A stretch of 64,000 bases of DNA from Pseudomonas viridiflava. Its GTDB lineage: Bacteria > Pseudomonadota > Gammaproteobacteria > Pseudomonadales > Pseudomonadaceae. Positions within the stretch are counted from its first letter, which is position 1. The number at the start of each line of letters is the position of its first letter. The position numbers and the translations under genes were made by a program. The stretch lies in NCBI RefSeq assembly GCF_900582625.1, contig NZ_UTIQ01000199.1:248001-312000 (forward strand), in the 5' to 3' direction. This document shows, in pieces, positions 33,839-43,298 of the stretch. Below the pieces are notes generated by a model. It was not told the origin of the DNA, did no database searches, and saw nothing but the letters and a program-made list of their open reading frames with translations.

Positions 33839-34767
33839 GCATCGCCTTGCTCAGCGTCGCCGGGGTGGCGCTGGACGCGTGTTTCGGCGAACCCAAACGC
33901 TGGCATCCGCTGGTGGGCTTTGGGCGCTTGGCCAATGCCCTTGAACAGCGCTTCAACCGCGCCTTTAGCGACAACGCCGAGGAGGTTGGACGCGCCTGGC
34001 GCAGCCATGGCGTGACCGCCTGGGTGCTCGCCGTGCTGCCGCTGACCGTCGCCGCCTGGCTGCTGAGCCTGCTGCCCTACATCGGCTGGCTGGTGGACAT
34101 CGCCGCGCTGTACCTGGCCCTGGGCATGCAAAGCCTGACCGAACATGCACAGCCGATTGGGCAGGCGCTGCGCGACGGTGATTTGGCCAAAGCCCGCGAG
34201 CGTGTGGGTTATATCGTCAGCCGCGACACCAGCGCCCTCGATGAGCACGGCGTGGCCCTGGCCGCCACCGAATCGGTACTGGAAAACGGCAGTGACGCGG
34301 TGTTCGCCGCCTTGTTCTGGTTTGTGCTGCTGGGCGCGCCCGGCGTGGTGCTGTACCGCCTGAGCAACACGCTGGACGCCATGTGGGGCTACCGCAACCC
34401 GCGTTTCGAACGCTTTGGCTGGGCAGCGGCGCGCATCGACGATGTGCTCAACCTGATCCCGGCGCGGCTGGTGGCGCTCACCTACGCGCTGCTCGGCAAT
34501 ACCCGCCTGGCCTTACGCTGCTGGTGGCGGCAGGGCTTTACCTGGTACAGCCCAAACGCCGGCCCGGTAATGGCGGCGGGTGCCGGTGCGTTGGGCGTGG
34601 CGTTGGGGCGACCGGCCATGTACCACGGCGCCCTGCGTGAACGCCCACCCTTGGGCGAAGGCCCGCCGCCGGACGCCGACACCATTGAGCGCGCCGTGCG
34701 GTTGGTGCGTCGTGGCGTGCTGCTGTGGCTGTTGGTGTTGCTGCTCGGGGGGCGCCTGTTTGCCTAA
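33835..34767 (+). CDS. cobD: Adenosylcobinamide-phosphate synthase CobD (CbiB)
   Basis: A 310-residue integral membrane protein that attaches aminopropanol phosphate (or an equivalent) to adenosylcobyric acid. The family motifs are [14 protein letters not shown] at the N terminus, [26 protein letters not shown], and [35 protein letters not shown] in the middle. It has several hydrophobic segments. The name follows Pseudomonas usage; the Salmonella name is CbiB. It overlaps bluB by 4 bases (ATGA). Confidence 0.95.
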   Translation: MSIALLSVAGVALDACFGEPKRWHPLVGFGRLANALEQRFNRAFSDNAEEVGRAWRSHGVTAWVLAVLPLTVAAWLLSLLPYIGWLVDIAALYLALGMQSLTEHAQPIGQALRDGDLAKARERVGYIVSRDTSALDEHGVALAATESVLENGSDAVFAALFWFVLLGAPGVVLYRLSNTLDAMWGYRNPRFERFGWAAARIDDVLNLIPARLVALTYALLGNTRLALRCWWRQGFTWYSPNAGPVMAAGAGALGVALGRPAMYHGALRERPPLGEGPPPDADTIERAVRLVRRGVLLWLLVLLLGGRLFA

Positions 34768-35770
34768 GCCCATCAGCGCCGGCCTGCTCCATGGCGGCCG
34801 GCTGCAACAGGCGGCACGTGACTACGGCATTGCCGTGGAGCAGTGGCTGGACCTGTCCACCGGCATCGCGCCGTGGCCGTTTTCCTTGGCCGAAATTCCC
34901 GTCAGCGCCTGGGCGCGACTGCCCGAAGATGACGACGGCTTAACCGCCGCTGCCTGCGCGTATTACGGCGTGGAGCAGTTGCTGCCGGTGGCCGGTTCAC
35001 AGGCGGCCATTCAGCTACTGCCGCGTTTGCGTGGGCGCAGCCGGGTGGGCGTGCTGTCGCCGTGCTACGGCGAACATGTTCACGCCTGGCGCGAAGCCGG
35101 GCACGACGTTCGCGAATTGACCGAGGCCGACGTCGCCGCGCAGCTCCATGAGCTAGACGTGCTCGTGGTGGTCAACCCCAACAACCCCACCGGCCGCCTG
35201 TGCCCGCGCGACCAGCTAGTGAGCTGGCACGCGCGCCTTTCGGAGCGGGGCGGGTGGTTGCTGGTGGACGAAGCCTTTATCGACATCACGCCGCAGCACA
35301 GCCTGGCGGCCGACTGTCCGCGTGACGGTCTGATCGTGCTGCGCTCATTCGGCAAATTCTTCGGCCTGGCCGGCGCGCGACTGGGCTGCGTGCTGGCGGC
35401 GCCAGCGCTGCTACAAGCCCTGGCCGATCGCCTTGGCCCCTGGACCATTAACGGGCCAACCCGCGCCGTGGCCCGCCAGTGTTTCGCCGACCATGCCAGC
35501 CAACAGCGCCAACGTGAGCGCGCGTTGCACGCCAGTCAGCGGCTTGCCGAACTGATGACGGTTAACGGTTTGCAACCCAGCGGCGGCACTGCACTTTTTC
35601 AATGGTGGCAAGGCGAAGGAGCCGCCGCCGTCCACGACTTTTTCGCCCGACGCGGCGTGCTGCTGCGTTTGTTTGCAGCCCACAGCAGCCTGCGCATCGG
35701 CCTGCCGGCTGAAGAGGCTGACTGGCTGAAACTAACCGAGGTTTTCCACGCGTGGCGCACCCATGACTAA
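34760..35770 (+). CDS. cobC: L-threonine-O-3-phosphate decarboxylase CobC (Salmonella CobD type)
   Basis: A 336-residue PLP-dependent aminotransferase-fold enzyme that provides the aminopropanol phosphate arm. Motifs are [35 protein letters not shown] and the PLP lysine segment [14 protein letters not shown]. There is no ATG at the right place. TTG 34760, preceded by GGGGGG and overlapping the cobD end by 8 bases, gives the expected N terminus ([12 protein letters not shown]) and normal length. The symbol follows Pseudomonas; it must not be confused with the alpha-ribazole phosphatase called CobC in Salmonella. Confidence 0.9.
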   Translation: MPKPISAGLLHGGRLQQAARDYGIAVEQWLDLSTGIAPWPFSLAEIPVSAWARLPEDDDGLTAAACAYYGVEQLLPVAGSQAAIQLLPRLRGRSRVGVLSPCYGEHVHAWREAGHDVRELTEADVAAQLHELDVLVVVNPNNPTGRLCPRDQLVSWHARLSERGGWLLVDEAFIDITPQHSLAADCPRDGLIVLRSFGKFFGLAGARLGCVLAAPALLQALADRLGPWTINGPTRAVARQCFADHASQQRQRERALHASQRLAELMTVNGLQPSGGTALFQWWQGEGAAAVHDFFARRGVLLRLFAAHSSLRIGLPAEEADWLKLTEVFHAWRTHD

Positions 35771-37250
35771 CGCAACGAGCACCACCTTGATGGTGCAGGG
35801 CACCACGTTAATGGTGCAGGGCACCACATCGGACGCCGGCAAAAGCACGCTGGTGGCGGCCCTGTGCCGTTGGCTGCATCGCCAAGGCGTAAACGTGGTG
35901 CCATTCAAGCCGCAAAACATGGCGCTCAACAGCGCCGTGACCGTCGACGGCGGCGAAATTGGCCGCGCCCAGGCGGTGCAAGCGCAAGCCTGTGGTTTGC
36001 CGGCACACACCGACATGAACCCGGTGCTGCTCAAACCAAACAGCGACACCGGCGCGCAAGTCATCATTCACGGCCGCGCCGTCACCAGCATGGAAGCGGC
36101 CCAGTACCACGACTACAAAAAGGTCGCCATGCAGGCCGTGTTGCAGTCGCACCAACGCTTGAGCAGCGCCTATACGGTGGTGATGGTCGAGGGCGCGGGC
36201 TCGCCGGCGGAAATCAATTTGCGTGCCGGTGACATTGCCAACATGGGCTTCGCCGAAGCGGTGGATTGCCCGGTGATTCTGATTGCCGACATCGACCGCG
36301 GCGGCGTGTTTGCCCATCTCGTCGGCACCCTGGAATTGCTCTCCGAAAGCGAGCAGGCGCGGGTGAAAGGCTTCGTCATCAACCGCTTTCGCGGCGCCCT
36401 CAGCCTGTTGCAACCGGGCCTGGACTGGCTGGAACAACGCACGGGCAAACCGGTGCTGGGCGTATTGCCGTACCTCACCGACCTGCACCTGGAAGCTGAA
36501 GACGCTATCGACACCCGGCAAACCGCCAAAGCCGAGCAGGTGCTCAAGGTCGTGGTGCCGGTGCTGCCGCGCATCAGCAACCACACCGACTTCGACCCGC
36601 TGCGCCTGCACCCGCAGGTGGACCTGCAATTTATTGCCCCTGGCCAGCCGATTCCGCCGGCCGACCTGATTATTCTGCCCGGCTCGAAAAGCACCCGTGG
36701 CGACCTCGCGGCCCTGCGCGCCAACGGCTGGCAAAGCGCGCTGCACAAACACCTGCGCTACGGCGGCAAAGTGCTGGGCATTTGCGGGGGCTTTCAAATG
36801 CTTGGCCACCACGTGCACGACCCGGCCGGCATTGAAGGCGCCGCCGGATCGAGCGCCGGGCTTGGGCTGCTCGATTTCGAAACGGTGCTGGCCGAACACA
36901 AACAATTGCGCAACGTAAACGGCCAACTGTGCCTCGACGGCGCCGCCATCAGTGGCTATGAAATTCACGCCGGCATCAGCACCGGGCCGGCCCTGGAACA
37001 CTTCGCCGTGCAGCTCGACGATGGCCGTTGCGACGGCGCCCGCAGCGAAGACGGGCAGATTCTTGGCACCTACCTGCACGGCCTGTTCGAAAGTCCGGCA
37101 GCGTGCAGCGCATTGCTGTGCTGGGCTGGACTGCAAGACGTACAAACAGTCGACTACCACGCCCTGCGTGAACGTGATCTTGAGCGCCTGGCGGACATGG
37201 TTGAACAGCATCTGGATACCGAAAAATTGCGCCACTTATGCGGGCTATAA
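35763..37250 (+). CDS. cobQ: Cobyric acid synthase CobQ
   Basis: A 495-residue enzyme that amidates four side chains of adenosylcobyrinate a,c-diamide. The ATP domain has [15 protein letters not shown] and [13 protein letters not shown]; the class I glutaminase-like domain has the nucleophile in [11 protein letters not shown] and the histidine in GTYLHGLFE. It overlaps the cobC end by 8 bases. Unusually, the seven-residue segment TTLMVQG is present twice in tandem before the P-loop, encoded by a 21-base direct duplication. The enzyme should stay functional since the copies are in frame and outside the P-loop proper. Confidence 0.94.
   Translation: MTNATSTTLMVQGTTLMVQGTTSDAGKSTLVAALCRWLHRQGVNVVPFKPQNMALNSAVTVDGGEIGRAQAVQAQACGLPAHTDMNPVLLKPNSDTGAQVIIHGRAVTSMEAAQYHDYKKVAMQAVLQSHQRLSSAYTVVMVEGAGSPAEINLRAGDIANMGFAEAVDCPVILIADIDRGGVFAHLVGTLELLSESEQARVKGFVINRFRGALSLLQPGLDWLEQRTGKPVLGVLPYLTDLHLEAEDAIDTRQTAKAEQVLKVVVPVLPRISNHTDFDPLRLHPQVDLQFIAPGQPIPPADLIILPGSKSTRGDLAALRANGWQSALHKHLRYGGKVLGICGGFQMLGHHVHDPAGIEGAAGSSAGLGLLDFETVLAEHKQLRNVNGQLCLDGAAISGYEIHAGISTGPALEHFAVQLDDGRCDGARSEDGQILGTYLHGLFESPAACSALLCWAGLQDVQTVDYHALRERDLERLADMVEQHLDTEKLRHLCGL
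35781..35822 (+). repeat. 21-base tandem duplication inside cobQ
   Basis: Copy 1 (35781-35801) and copy 2 (35802-35822) read ACCACCTTGATGGTGCAGGG+C and ACCACGTTAATGGTGCAGGG+C and differ at two positions. Each encodes TTLMVQG. The two differences suggest that the duplication is not very recent. Confidence 0.9.
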
Positions 37251-37256
37251 ACCACT

Positions 37257-37325
37257 CTGTGGGAGCGGCTTTAGCCGCGATGCTCTTGCGATCAAAAAGC
37301 ATCGCGGCTGAAGCCGCTCCTACAG
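37257..37325. repeat. Paired REP palindrome inside the cobalamin operon
   Basis: The arms 37257-37283 (CTGTGGGAGCGGCTTTAGCC + GCGATGC) and 37299-37325 pair over 27 bp with only two G-U type differences and a 15-base loop. It lies in the roughly 100-base gap between cobQ and cobU, the only real gap in this operon. It could pause or partly terminate transcription or protect upstream mRNA. Confidence 0.9.
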
Positions 37326-37352
37326 GGGCGGTGACAACTTTGGACACTGACC

Positions 37353-37874
37353 ATGCATGAACTCATCCTCGGCGGCGCCCGCTCCGGCAAGAGCCGACTC
37401 GCCGAACGCCTGGCCAGCGAAAGCACCTGGCCCGTCACCTATATCGCCACCTCTCAGGCCGGCGACGGCGAAATGAGCGCGCGCATCCGCCAACACCGCG
37501 AGCGCCGTCCGGCCGCGTGGGGCTTGGTCGAAGAGCCGCTGCGCCTGGCGCACGTGTTGCAAAGCCATGCGGCGCCGGATCGCTGTCTGCTGGTGGACTG
37601 CCTGACGCTCTGGCTCACCAACCTGTTGATGCTCGACGATCCCCAGCGCCTGGCGGCCGAGCGCGACGCGTTACTCCAGTGCCTACCGGCGCTGCCGGGG
37701 CGCCTGCTACTGGTGAGCAACGAAACCGGCCTGGGCGTGGTGCCGATGGGCGAGCTGACACGCCGTTATGTCGACGAAGCGGGCTGGCTGCATCAAGCCC
37801 TGGCTGAACGCTGCCAGCGGGTGATTTTCACCGTCGCGGGCCTACCCATGATTCTTAAAGGAGTGCCGTTATGA
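37353..37874 (+). CDS. cobU: Adenosylcobinamide kinase / adenosylcobinamide-phosphate guanylyltransferase
   Basis: A 173-residue bifunctional enzyme that phosphorylates adenosylcobinamide and adds GMP to form AdoCbi-GDP. The P-loop [12 protein letters not shown] is at the N terminus; [18 protein letters not shown] carries the histidine normally guanylylated in CobU, and [14 protein letters not shown] and [14 protein letters not shown] complete the family pattern. In Pseudomonas it is often called cobP. It follows the REP palindrome and overlaps cobT by 4 bases (ATGA). Confidence 0.94.
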   Translation: MHELILGGARSGKSRLAERLASESTWPVTYIATSQAGDGEMSARIRQHRERRPAAWGLVEEPLRLAHVLQSHAAPDRCLLVDCLTLWLTNLLMLDDPQRLAAERDALLQCLPALPGRLLLVSNETGLGVVPMGELTRRYVDEAGWLHQALAERCQRVIFTVAGLPMILKGVPL

Positions 37875-38926
37875 GCTTGTCGTGGTGGGCTGCACCGTGT
37901 CAGCCATTGGATACCGTGGCCAAAAGCAAAGCCACGGCACGCCAGCATGTGCTGACGAAGCCGGCCGGCTCGCTGGCGGTGCTGGAGCAGACGGCAATTG
38001 ATCTGGCGGCCATGCAAGGCTGCGAGCGGCCGGTGATCGATAGCCTATGGATTGCCGTTTTTGCCGGCGACCATGGCGTGGTCGCCGAAGGTGTGTCGGC
38101 CTACCCGCAAGCCGTGACGGGTCAGATGCTGCGCAACTTTACCGGCGGCGGCGCAGCCATTAGCGTGTTGGCGCGTTATCTGGACGCTGCGCTGGAAGTG
38201 ATCGACCTGGGCACCGCCACGCCGCTGGAGGCCATCCCGAACGTGCGCCACCTCAACCTGGGCGCCGGCACGTTCAACTTCGCCCAAGGCCCGGCGATGA
38301 CGCCCACCCAGCTGTACATCGCCCTCGAAGCCGGGCGTGACAGTGTTCGCCGAGCCAAGGCCGGCGGCGCGCAACTGTACATCGGCGGCGAAATGGGCAT
38401 TGGCAACACCACCGCTGCCAGCGCCATGGCCAGCGCGCTGCTCGACTGCCCGGTGCGGTTGATGGTCGGTCCTGGCACGGGCCTGGACCCGGCCGGTGTC
38501 GCCCATAAAGTGAACGTGATCGAAACCGCCTTGGCCCTGCACCGCGCCCACCTCAACGACCCGCTCGCCGTGCTGCAACACCTGGGCGGTTTCGAGATTG
38601 CCGCGCTGGTGGGTGCGTATGTCGCCTGCGCGCAAGAGGGCGTGACGGTATTGGTGGACGGGTTTATTTGCACCGTCGCGGCCCTGATCGCCGTGCGCTT
38701 GAACGCCGATTGCCGGCAGTGGTTGTTGTTCGCTCATCAGGGCGCCGAACCCGGCCATCACGCCGTGCTTGAAGCCTTGGACGCCCAGCCGCTGCTGCAA
38801 CTGGGCTTGCGCCTGGGCGAGGGCAGTGGCGCGGCGCTGGCGGTGCCGCTACTGCAAATGGCCTGCTGCCTGCACGGCGACATGGCCACGTTTACCGAAG
38901 CCGCCGTGACAGATCGCCCGGCATGA
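37871..38926 (+). CDS. cobT: Nicotinate-nucleotide-dimethylbenzimidazole phosphoribosyltransferase CobT
   Basis: A 351-residue enzyme that makes alpha-ribazole phosphate from NaMN and dimethylbenzimidazole. Family signatures are [70 protein letters not shown] and the C-terminal [17 protein letters not shown] with the catalytic glutamate region. It joins the product of BluB to the nucleotide loop. Called cobU in P. aeruginosa. ATGA overlap with the phosphatase gene downstream. Confidence 0.95.
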   Translation: MSLSWWAAPCQPLDTVAKSKATARQHVLTKPAGSLAVLEQTAIDLAAMQGCERPVIDSLWIAVFAGDHGVVAEGVSAYPQAVTGQMLRNFTGGGAAISVLARYLDAALEVIDLGTATPLEAIPNVRHLNLGAGTFNFAQGPAMTPTQLYIALEAGRDSVRRAKAGGAQLYIGGEMGIGNTTAASAMASALLDCPVRLMVGPGTGLDPAGVAHKVNVIETALALHRAHLNDPLAVLQHLGGFEIAALVGAYVACAQEGVTVLVDGFICTVAALIAVRLNADCRQWLLFAHQGAEPGHHAVLEALDAQPLLQLGLRLGEGSGAALAVPLLQMACCLHGDMATFTEAAVTDRPA

Positions 38927-39495
38927 CCCTGCACCTGAGTCTGTTGCGCCATGGCGCCACCGAGCTGGCCGGTGGCTTTCGCGGCAGCATCGACGATGCG
39001 CTCACGGCTGAAGGCTGGAAGCAGATGAGCGCCGCCGTCGCTGAAACGGGGCCGTGGGATTTGATCATTAGCTCGCCGCTGCAACGTTGCGCAGCTTTCG
39101 CCCACCAGCTTGCCGCTGAGCGTGGCGTGCCGCTGCAGTTGGAACGTGACGTGCGCGAACTGCATTTCGGCGCCTGGGAAGGGCAAACGGCGCTGGCGCT
39201 GATGGCCGAGCATGAGGCCGAACTGGGCCAATTCTGGACGGATCCCTATGCCTTTACGCCGCCCGACGGCGAGCCGGTGCTGGCATTCGCTGCCCGCGTG
39301 CTGGGCGCTATTAAACGCATCGCCGCCGAGCATGACGGCCGCCGCGTGCTCCTAGTCAGCCACGGCGGCGTAATGCGCTTGCTCCTCGCCCAGGCCCGCG
39401 GCTTGCCCCGCGAGCAATTGCTGCAAGTGGAAGTCGCGCACGGCGGGTTGCACCAGCTCACCGTGCAATCGCCCTGCGTACTGTTGGAGGTTTGA
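38923..39495 (+). CDS. Histidine phosphatase, probable alpha-ribazole phosphatase
   Basis: A 190-residue phosphoglycerate-mutase-like phosphatase. The catalytic motif is LLRHGATEL (RHG) near residues 7-15, with [11 protein letters not shown] and the second histidine in VSHGGVMRL. By position in the operon it should dephosphorylate alpha-ribazole phosphate or adenosylcobalamin phosphate, the step done by Salmonella CobC. The symbol cobC is left to the decarboxylase to avoid confusion. It overlaps cobT by 4 bases and its TGA overlaps the cobS ATG by one. Confidence 0.9.
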   Translation: MTLHLSLLRHGATELAGGFRGSIDDALTAEGWKQMSAAVAETGPWDLIISSPLQRCAAFAHQLAAERGVPLQLERDVRELHFGAWEGQTALALMAEHEAELGQFWTDPYAFTPPDGEPVLAFAARVLGAIKRIAAEHDGRRVLLVSHGGVMRLLLAQARGLPREQLLQVEVAHGGLHQLTVQSPCVLLEV

Positions 39496-40220
39496 TGCTG
39501 CCGCTGCTGATCGCCGTGCAATTTCTCACCAGCTTGCCCGTGCGCTTGCCGGGCATGCCGAGCGCGCAGGAGATGGGGCGTTCGCTGCTGTGGTACCCCG
39601 TGGTCGGTCTGCTGATTGGCCTGCTGCTCTTCGCCCTGAACGCCGTGTTGGCCGACACGCCCACCTTGCTTCGCGCGGCGCTGCTACTGGCCGCCTGGGT
39701 GGCGCTGAGCGGCGCCTTGCACCTGGACGGCCTCGCCGATAGCGCCGACGCCTGGCTCGGCGGCTTCGGCGACCGCGAACGCACCCTGACCATCATGAAA
39801 GACCCGCGCAGCGGGCCGATTGCCGTGGTCACGCTGGTGGTGGTGTTGCTGCTGAAATTTGCGGCGCTGGTGGCCTTGCTAGAACATTTTCAGTGGAGCG
39901 CGTTGCTGCTGGCCCCGTGGCTGGCGCGCGGTTTGTTGCCGCTGCTGTTTATGACCACGCCGTATGTGCGAAGTGGTGGCTTGGGGCAGGCGCTGGCGGA
40001 GCACCTGCCGCGCTCGGCGTTGCCGTGGTTGCTGGGCGCACATGCGCTGGCCATGCTTATGTTTGGCTGGGCCGGGTTGTTGGCGTTGGTGAGCGGACTG
40101 CTGCTGTTCGCCTGGTTGCGGGGGCGGATGGTGGCGCGGTTGGGCGGCACGACAGGGGATACGGCGGGGGCGATGGTGGAGTTGGTGGAGTGTTTGGTGT
40201 TGGTGGTGTTGGCGGTTTAG
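39495..40220 (+). CDS. cobS: Adenosylcobinamide-GDP ribazoletransferase CobS
   Basis: A 241-residue membrane enzyme that joins alpha-ribazole (phosphate) to AdoCbi-GDP, the last assembly step. Visible are FLTSLPVRLPG near the N terminus, GALHLDGLADSADAWLGGFGDRERTLTIMKDPRSGPIAV (the acidic metal-binding core) and several hydrophobic helices up to the C terminus. ATG 39495 follows GGAGG and overlaps the previous stop (TGATG); a TTG one codon earlier is less likely. Called cobV in P. aeruginosa. It ends the operon; repeats follow. Confidence 0.94.
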   Translation: MLPLLIAVQFLTSLPVRLPGMPSAQEMGRSLLWYPVVGLLIGLLLFALNAVLADTPTLLRAALLLAAWVALSGALHLDGLADSADAWLGGFGDRERTLTIMKDPRSGPIAVVTLVVVLLLKFAALVALLEHFQWSALLLAPWLARGLLPLLFMTTPYVRSGGLGQALAEHLPRSALPWLLGAHALAMLMFGWAGLLALVSGLLLFAWLRGRMVARLGGTTGDTAGAMVELVECLVLVVLAV

Positions 40221-40812
40221 GGCGCTAGCCTGAGTCGCGCATCGTCGAAATGCCGCTTTCGCGGGAAATGACGACCGTCTATACAAAAACACCGTCATCC
40301 TCGCGCACGCGGGGATCCAGGCTATTGCGTCGTGCACATAACGTCGACACATCCGAGATTCTGGATTCCCGCCTGCGCGGGAATGACGGATGTCTTTGCA
40401 AAAACCACCGTCATCCTCGCGCATGCGGGGATCCAGGCTTTTGCGTCGTACAGATAACGTCGACACATCCGAGATTCTGGATCCCCGCGTTCGCGAGGAT
40501 GACGGGTGTCTTGATTACAACCACCGTCATCCTCGCGCCGGCGGCCGTCCTCCGACTCGGAGTTCCGGTACGGATAACCCCGACACATCCAGCACTCTGG
40601 ATTCCGAATCGTCGGACCGCCGCCTTCGCGGGAATGACGATGTTCGCGACAAAAACATCCGTCATTCCCGCGAAGGCGGGAATCCAGAGTCTTTCGTCAG
40701 GCACCTATCGTAAACCCCGTCCACGTTTCCCCCATGCCCACTCGAAACAACCACCCCAAAAATCGCTTTTTCCATTTGACGCCCACCCAAACACGGGTAT
40801 ATACACGCATCC
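40221..40812. repeat. Array of dRS3-like palindromes downstream of the cobalamin operon
   Basis: Between about 40252 and 40692 there are at least eight copies of the element read as CTGGATTCCCGC-N4-GCGGGAATGACGG, in alternating orientation, some with GATCC/GAGGAT arm variants (for example 40303-40322 and 40421-40439). Conserved linkers ACGTCGACACATCCGAGATT recur between copies. A long-form copy lies at 40601-40636. The last 120 bases before marR have no repeat and contain GGGTATATACACG, possibly the promoter and operator of marR. No gene is seen; translated frames here are low-complexity repeat readings. Confidence 0.9.
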
Positions 40813-41226
40813 ATGCTAACCACCCATTGCCTCTGCACCAAACTCCGCCGAGCCGCCCGCAGTGTCAGCCGTCTCTATGACGACGCCCTGCAGCCGCTCG
40901 GCTTAAACGTGGCGCAATATTCGCTGCTCAGCCACCTCCAGCGGCTCGAGCAACCGAGCATCTCCGAATTGGCGGAAGCCATGGGCCTGGACCGCAGCAC
41001 CTTGGGTCGCAATCTCAAGGTATTGGAGGGCGAAGGCTTGGTGCAGATGGGCGAGGGCAGTGATTTGCGTAGCCGCAAGGTGCAATTGTCAGCGCAAGGC
41101 ACCAGCCGCTTTGGACAGGCCGCGCAGGCTTGGAAAGACGCGCAAGCGCAAGTGGCGCTGCGCCTCGGTGCAGAAAAACGTGAGGCGCTCTGGCTGTTGC
41201 TGGACGACCTGGAAACCATCGATTAA
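40813..41226 (+). CDS. MarR family transcriptional regulator
   Basis: A 137-residue winged-helix regulator. The recognition region is SISELAEAMGLDRSTLGRNLKVLEGEGLV, followed by the wing (MGEGSDLRSRKVQLSAQG). The N-terminal helix contains two cysteines (CLCTKLRRAARSVSRLYD) that could make it redox-sensitive, as in OhrR-type regulators; this is a guess. The MFS transporter gene follows 22 bases after the stop and is probably under its control, along with the peroxidase gene further down. The start ATG has no clear Shine-Dalgarno and may be close to the transcription start. Confidence 0.9.
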   Translation: MLTTHCLCTKLRRAARSVSRLYDDALQPLGLNVAQYSLLSHLQRLEQPSISELAEAMGLDRSTLGRNLKVLEGEGLVQMGEGSDLRSRKVQLSAQGTSRFGQAAQAWKDAQAQVALRLGAEKREALWLLLDDLETID

Positions 41227-41248
41227 TGCAGTGCAGCGGAGCAGGGCG

Positions 41249-42448
41249 ATGACAGCGAGGCGTGCAACGACATGGGTGCTTTTGGGGGCGGCGCTGATCC
41301 TGGCGCTGTCGATGGGCATTCGCCATGGCTTCGGCCTGTTTCTGGCGCCGATGAGCGCCGAGTTTGGCTGGGGCCGCGAGGTGTTTGCCTTCGCCATCGC
41401 CCTGCAAAACCTGCTGTGGGGTTTGTCGCAGCCGTTTGCCGGCGCCTTGGCTGACCGCTACGGCGCGGCGCGGGTGATGGTGGTTGGCGGCATTCTGTAT
41501 GCCCTGGGTTTGGTGCTGATGGCCTCGGCGGACTCGGTGTGGTCGCTGTCGCTGAGCGCCGGTTTGCTGATTGGGCTGGGCTTGTCGGGCACCACGTTCT
41601 CGGTGGTGCTCGGCGTAGTCGGCCGCGCGGTGCCGGCGGAGAAACGCAGCATGGCCATGGGCATCGCGGCGGCCGCCGGCTCGTTCGGTCAGTTCGCCAT
41701 GTTGCCCGGCACCTTGGGTTTGTTGAGCTGGCTAGGCTGGTCGCTGGCCTTGGTCGCACTCGGCGCCCTGGCTGCGCTGATTGTGCCGCTGGTGGCGATG
41801 CTCAAGGACAAGCCGCTGCCGGTGTCGGGCAGCGACCAAACCCTTGGCGCAGCGCTGCGTGAAGCGGCGGCGCATAAAGGTTTCTGGCTACTGGCGTTGG
41901 GCTTTTTCGTGTGCGGGTTTCAGGTGGTGTTTATCGGCGTGCATTTGCCGGCCTATCTGGTGGACCAACACTTGCCCGCCACGGTCGGCACCACAGTGTT
42001 GGCACTGGTGGGGCTGTTCAATATTTTCGGTACGTATGTTGCTGGTTGGCTGGGCGGGCGCATGTCCAAGCCGCGCCTCCTGGTGGGGTTATACCTGGCG
42101 CGTGCGGTGGTGCTGGTGTGGTTTATCAGCGTGCCGGTGTCGACGTTTACCGCGTACACCTTTGGCGTGCTGATGGGCATTTTCTGGCTCTCGACCGTGC
42201 CGCTTACCAACGGCACCGTGGCCACGCTGTTTGGCGTGCGCAACCTGTCGATGCTCGGCGGCATCGTCTTCTTGTTCCATCAACTGGGCGCGTTTCTTGG
42301 CGGCTGGATGGGCGGCTATCTGTACGACCGCACGGGCAGCTACGACCTGGTCTGGCAAATTTCCATCGCCCTCAGCCTAGTCGCCGCCGCGCTCAATTGG
42401 CCGGTGCGCGAACAGCCGGTTGAACGCCTGCGTATGGCGGCGGCATGA
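41249..42448 (+). CDS. MFS transporter
   Basis: A 399-residue major facilitator with about 12 hydrophobic helices. It begins ATTWVLLGAALILALSMGI, and the loop 2-3 motif GALADRYGAARVMV is intact. The overall pattern (FGLFLAPMSAEFGWGREVFAFAIA) resembles the monocarboxylate/oxalate-formate antiporter-like group found in Pseudomonas; the substrate cannot be named. ATG 41249 is preceded by GGAGCAGGGCG. A MarR gene lies upstream and a 41-residue membrane ORF overlaps its stop codon (ATGA). Confidence 0.92.
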   Translation: MTARRATTWVLLGAALILALSMGIRHGFGLFLAPMSAEFGWGREVFAFAIALQNLLWGLSQPFAGALADRYGAARVMVVGGILYALGLVLMASADSVWSLSLSAGLLIGLGLSGTTFSVVLGVVGRAVPAEKRSMAMGIAAAAGSFGQFAMLPGTLGLLSWLGWSLALVALGALAALIVPLVAMLKDKPLPVSGSDQTLGAALREAAAHKGFWLLALGFFVCGFQVVFIGVHLPAYLVDQHLPATVGTTVLALVGLFNIFGTYVAGWLGGRMSKPRLLVGLYLARAVVLVWFISVPVSTFTAYTFGVLMGIFWLSTVPLTNGTVATLFGVRNLSMLGGIVFLFHQLGAFLGGWMGGYLYDRTGSYDLVWQISIALSLVAAALNWPVREQPVERLRMAAA

Positions 42449-42570
42449 GCCGTTCGTTCACGGTAGCGTTGAGCGTCGCCGCAGCGGCGGGGCTGCTCGC
42501 GCTGGTGTGGTGGGGCTGGCAACGTGGCGGTCTGGCGTTGCTGCAACTGGGTATGGGCAGTTGCCTTTGA
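42445..42570 (+). CDS. 41-residue small membrane protein overlapping the MFS gene
   Basis: The ATG overlaps the MFS stop as ATGA, so translation is likely coupled. The product is MSRSFTVALSVAAAAGLLAL followed by VWWGWQRGGLALLQLGMGSCL: a single transmembrane helix, a Trp-rich boundary, then a hydrophobic tail with one cysteine near the end. It is below the length at which most gene finders call genes. The pattern of intact ORF, coupling and membrane character supports a real small protein that may associate with the transporter; the function is unknown. Confidence 0.55.
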   Translation: MSRSFTVALSVAAAAGLLALVWWGWQRGGLALLQLGMGSCL

Positions 42571-42631
42571 CGGCCCGGCGCTTGACGGGTAGCGTGGCTC
42601 CACTGTCACTCGACCACTGAGCGCCACCACC

Positions 42632-43192
42632 ATGAGCCTGCGTCGCACCGTTCTTCCTGCCCTCGTTTTGTCCCTGCTGTCGCTGCCGGTACTGGCGGCG
42701 AGTTGCCCACCGCTGCTGCAAGGCGAACTGCCCAAGCTGCGCGACAAAAACAAAGAACAACTCAACCTTTGCGACCAGTTCGCCGGCAAGCCGCTGCTGG
42801 TGGTCAACACCGCCAGCCATTGCGGTTTTGCGCCGCAATTCAAAGGCCTTGAGGCGCTGTACAAAAGCCACAAAGAGCAGGGCCTGGAAGTGCTCGGCGT
42901 GCCCTCCGACGACTTCAATCAGGAAGACGCCGACCTCGCTGAAACCGCCAAGGTTTGCTACGTCAATTACGGCGTGACCTTCGCCATGGTCGAGCCGCAG
43001 CACGTGCGCGGCGACCAAGCCATTCCCCTGTTCAAAGAGCTGGCCGCGCAGAGCAGTGCGCCGCGCTGGAACTTCTATAAATACGTGGTCGACCGCCAGG
43101 GCAACGTGGTGGCGAGCTTTTCCAGCATGACCAAGCCGGACGACCCCGAGCTGCAAGCCGCGCTAGCCAAAGCCATTGCCTCCAAGCCCTGA
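42632..43192 (+). CDS. Glutathione peroxidase, exported
   Basis: A 186-residue thiol peroxidase of the glutathione peroxidase family with a signal peptide ([23 protein letters not shown]), so it acts in the periplasm. The catalytic cysteine is in [14 protein letters not shown], the glutamine/asparagine-type tetrad region in PSDDFNQE, and the tryptophan in [11 protein letters not shown]. It reduces hydroperoxides, probably with thioredoxin-like rather than glutathione reductant. It lies 61 bases after the small ORF, on the same strand as the MarR/MFS genes. Confidence 0.92.
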   Translation: MSLRRTVLPALVLSLLSLPVLAASCPPLLQGELPKLRDKNKEQLNLCDQFAGKPLLVVNTASHCGFAPQFKGLEALYKSHKEQGLEVLGVPSDDFNQEDADLAETAKVCYVNYGVTFAMVEPQHVRGDQAIPLFKELAAQSSAPRWNFYKYVVDRQGNVVASFSSMTKPDDPELQAALAKAIASKP

Positions 43193-43212
43193 GCAGCTGG
43201 ATTTTCTCAACC

Positions 43213-43237
43213 TTAAGGAATTTAAGCTTCAGTTAAG
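43213..43237 (+). promoter_or_regulatory. TTAAG-N6-TTAAG box (BqsR/PmrA/ColR type)
   Basis: TTAAG occurs at 43213-43217, 43222-43226 and 43233-43237. The last two are spaced by exactly 6 bases, the pattern described for BqsR (and for the PmrA family as CTTAAG-N5-CTTAAG). It lies about 60 bases before the first gene of a PepSY/two-component operon whose response regulator belongs to this family, so autoregulation is likely. Confidence 0.75.
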
Positions 43238-43298
43238 CGGCGGGCGATAAGGTGATCCCGTCGAAACACATGACTAACTGAAGAAAAGGACTGACCCC

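Noticed and set aside
35808..37235. 475-codon minus-strand open frame inside cobQ
   Set aside because: Antisense shadow; cobQ on the plus strand has full catalytic motifs.
40252..40692. Possible CRISPR array because of regularly spaced repeats
   Set aside because: The repeats alternate in orientation, vary in arms and spacing, have conserved linkers instead of unique spacers, and no cas gene is nearby.
40250..40819. Open frames of up to 189 codons in the repeat region after cobS
   Set aside because: Translations are periodic readings of the dRS3-like palindromes (SRLRGNDG-type strings), not genes.
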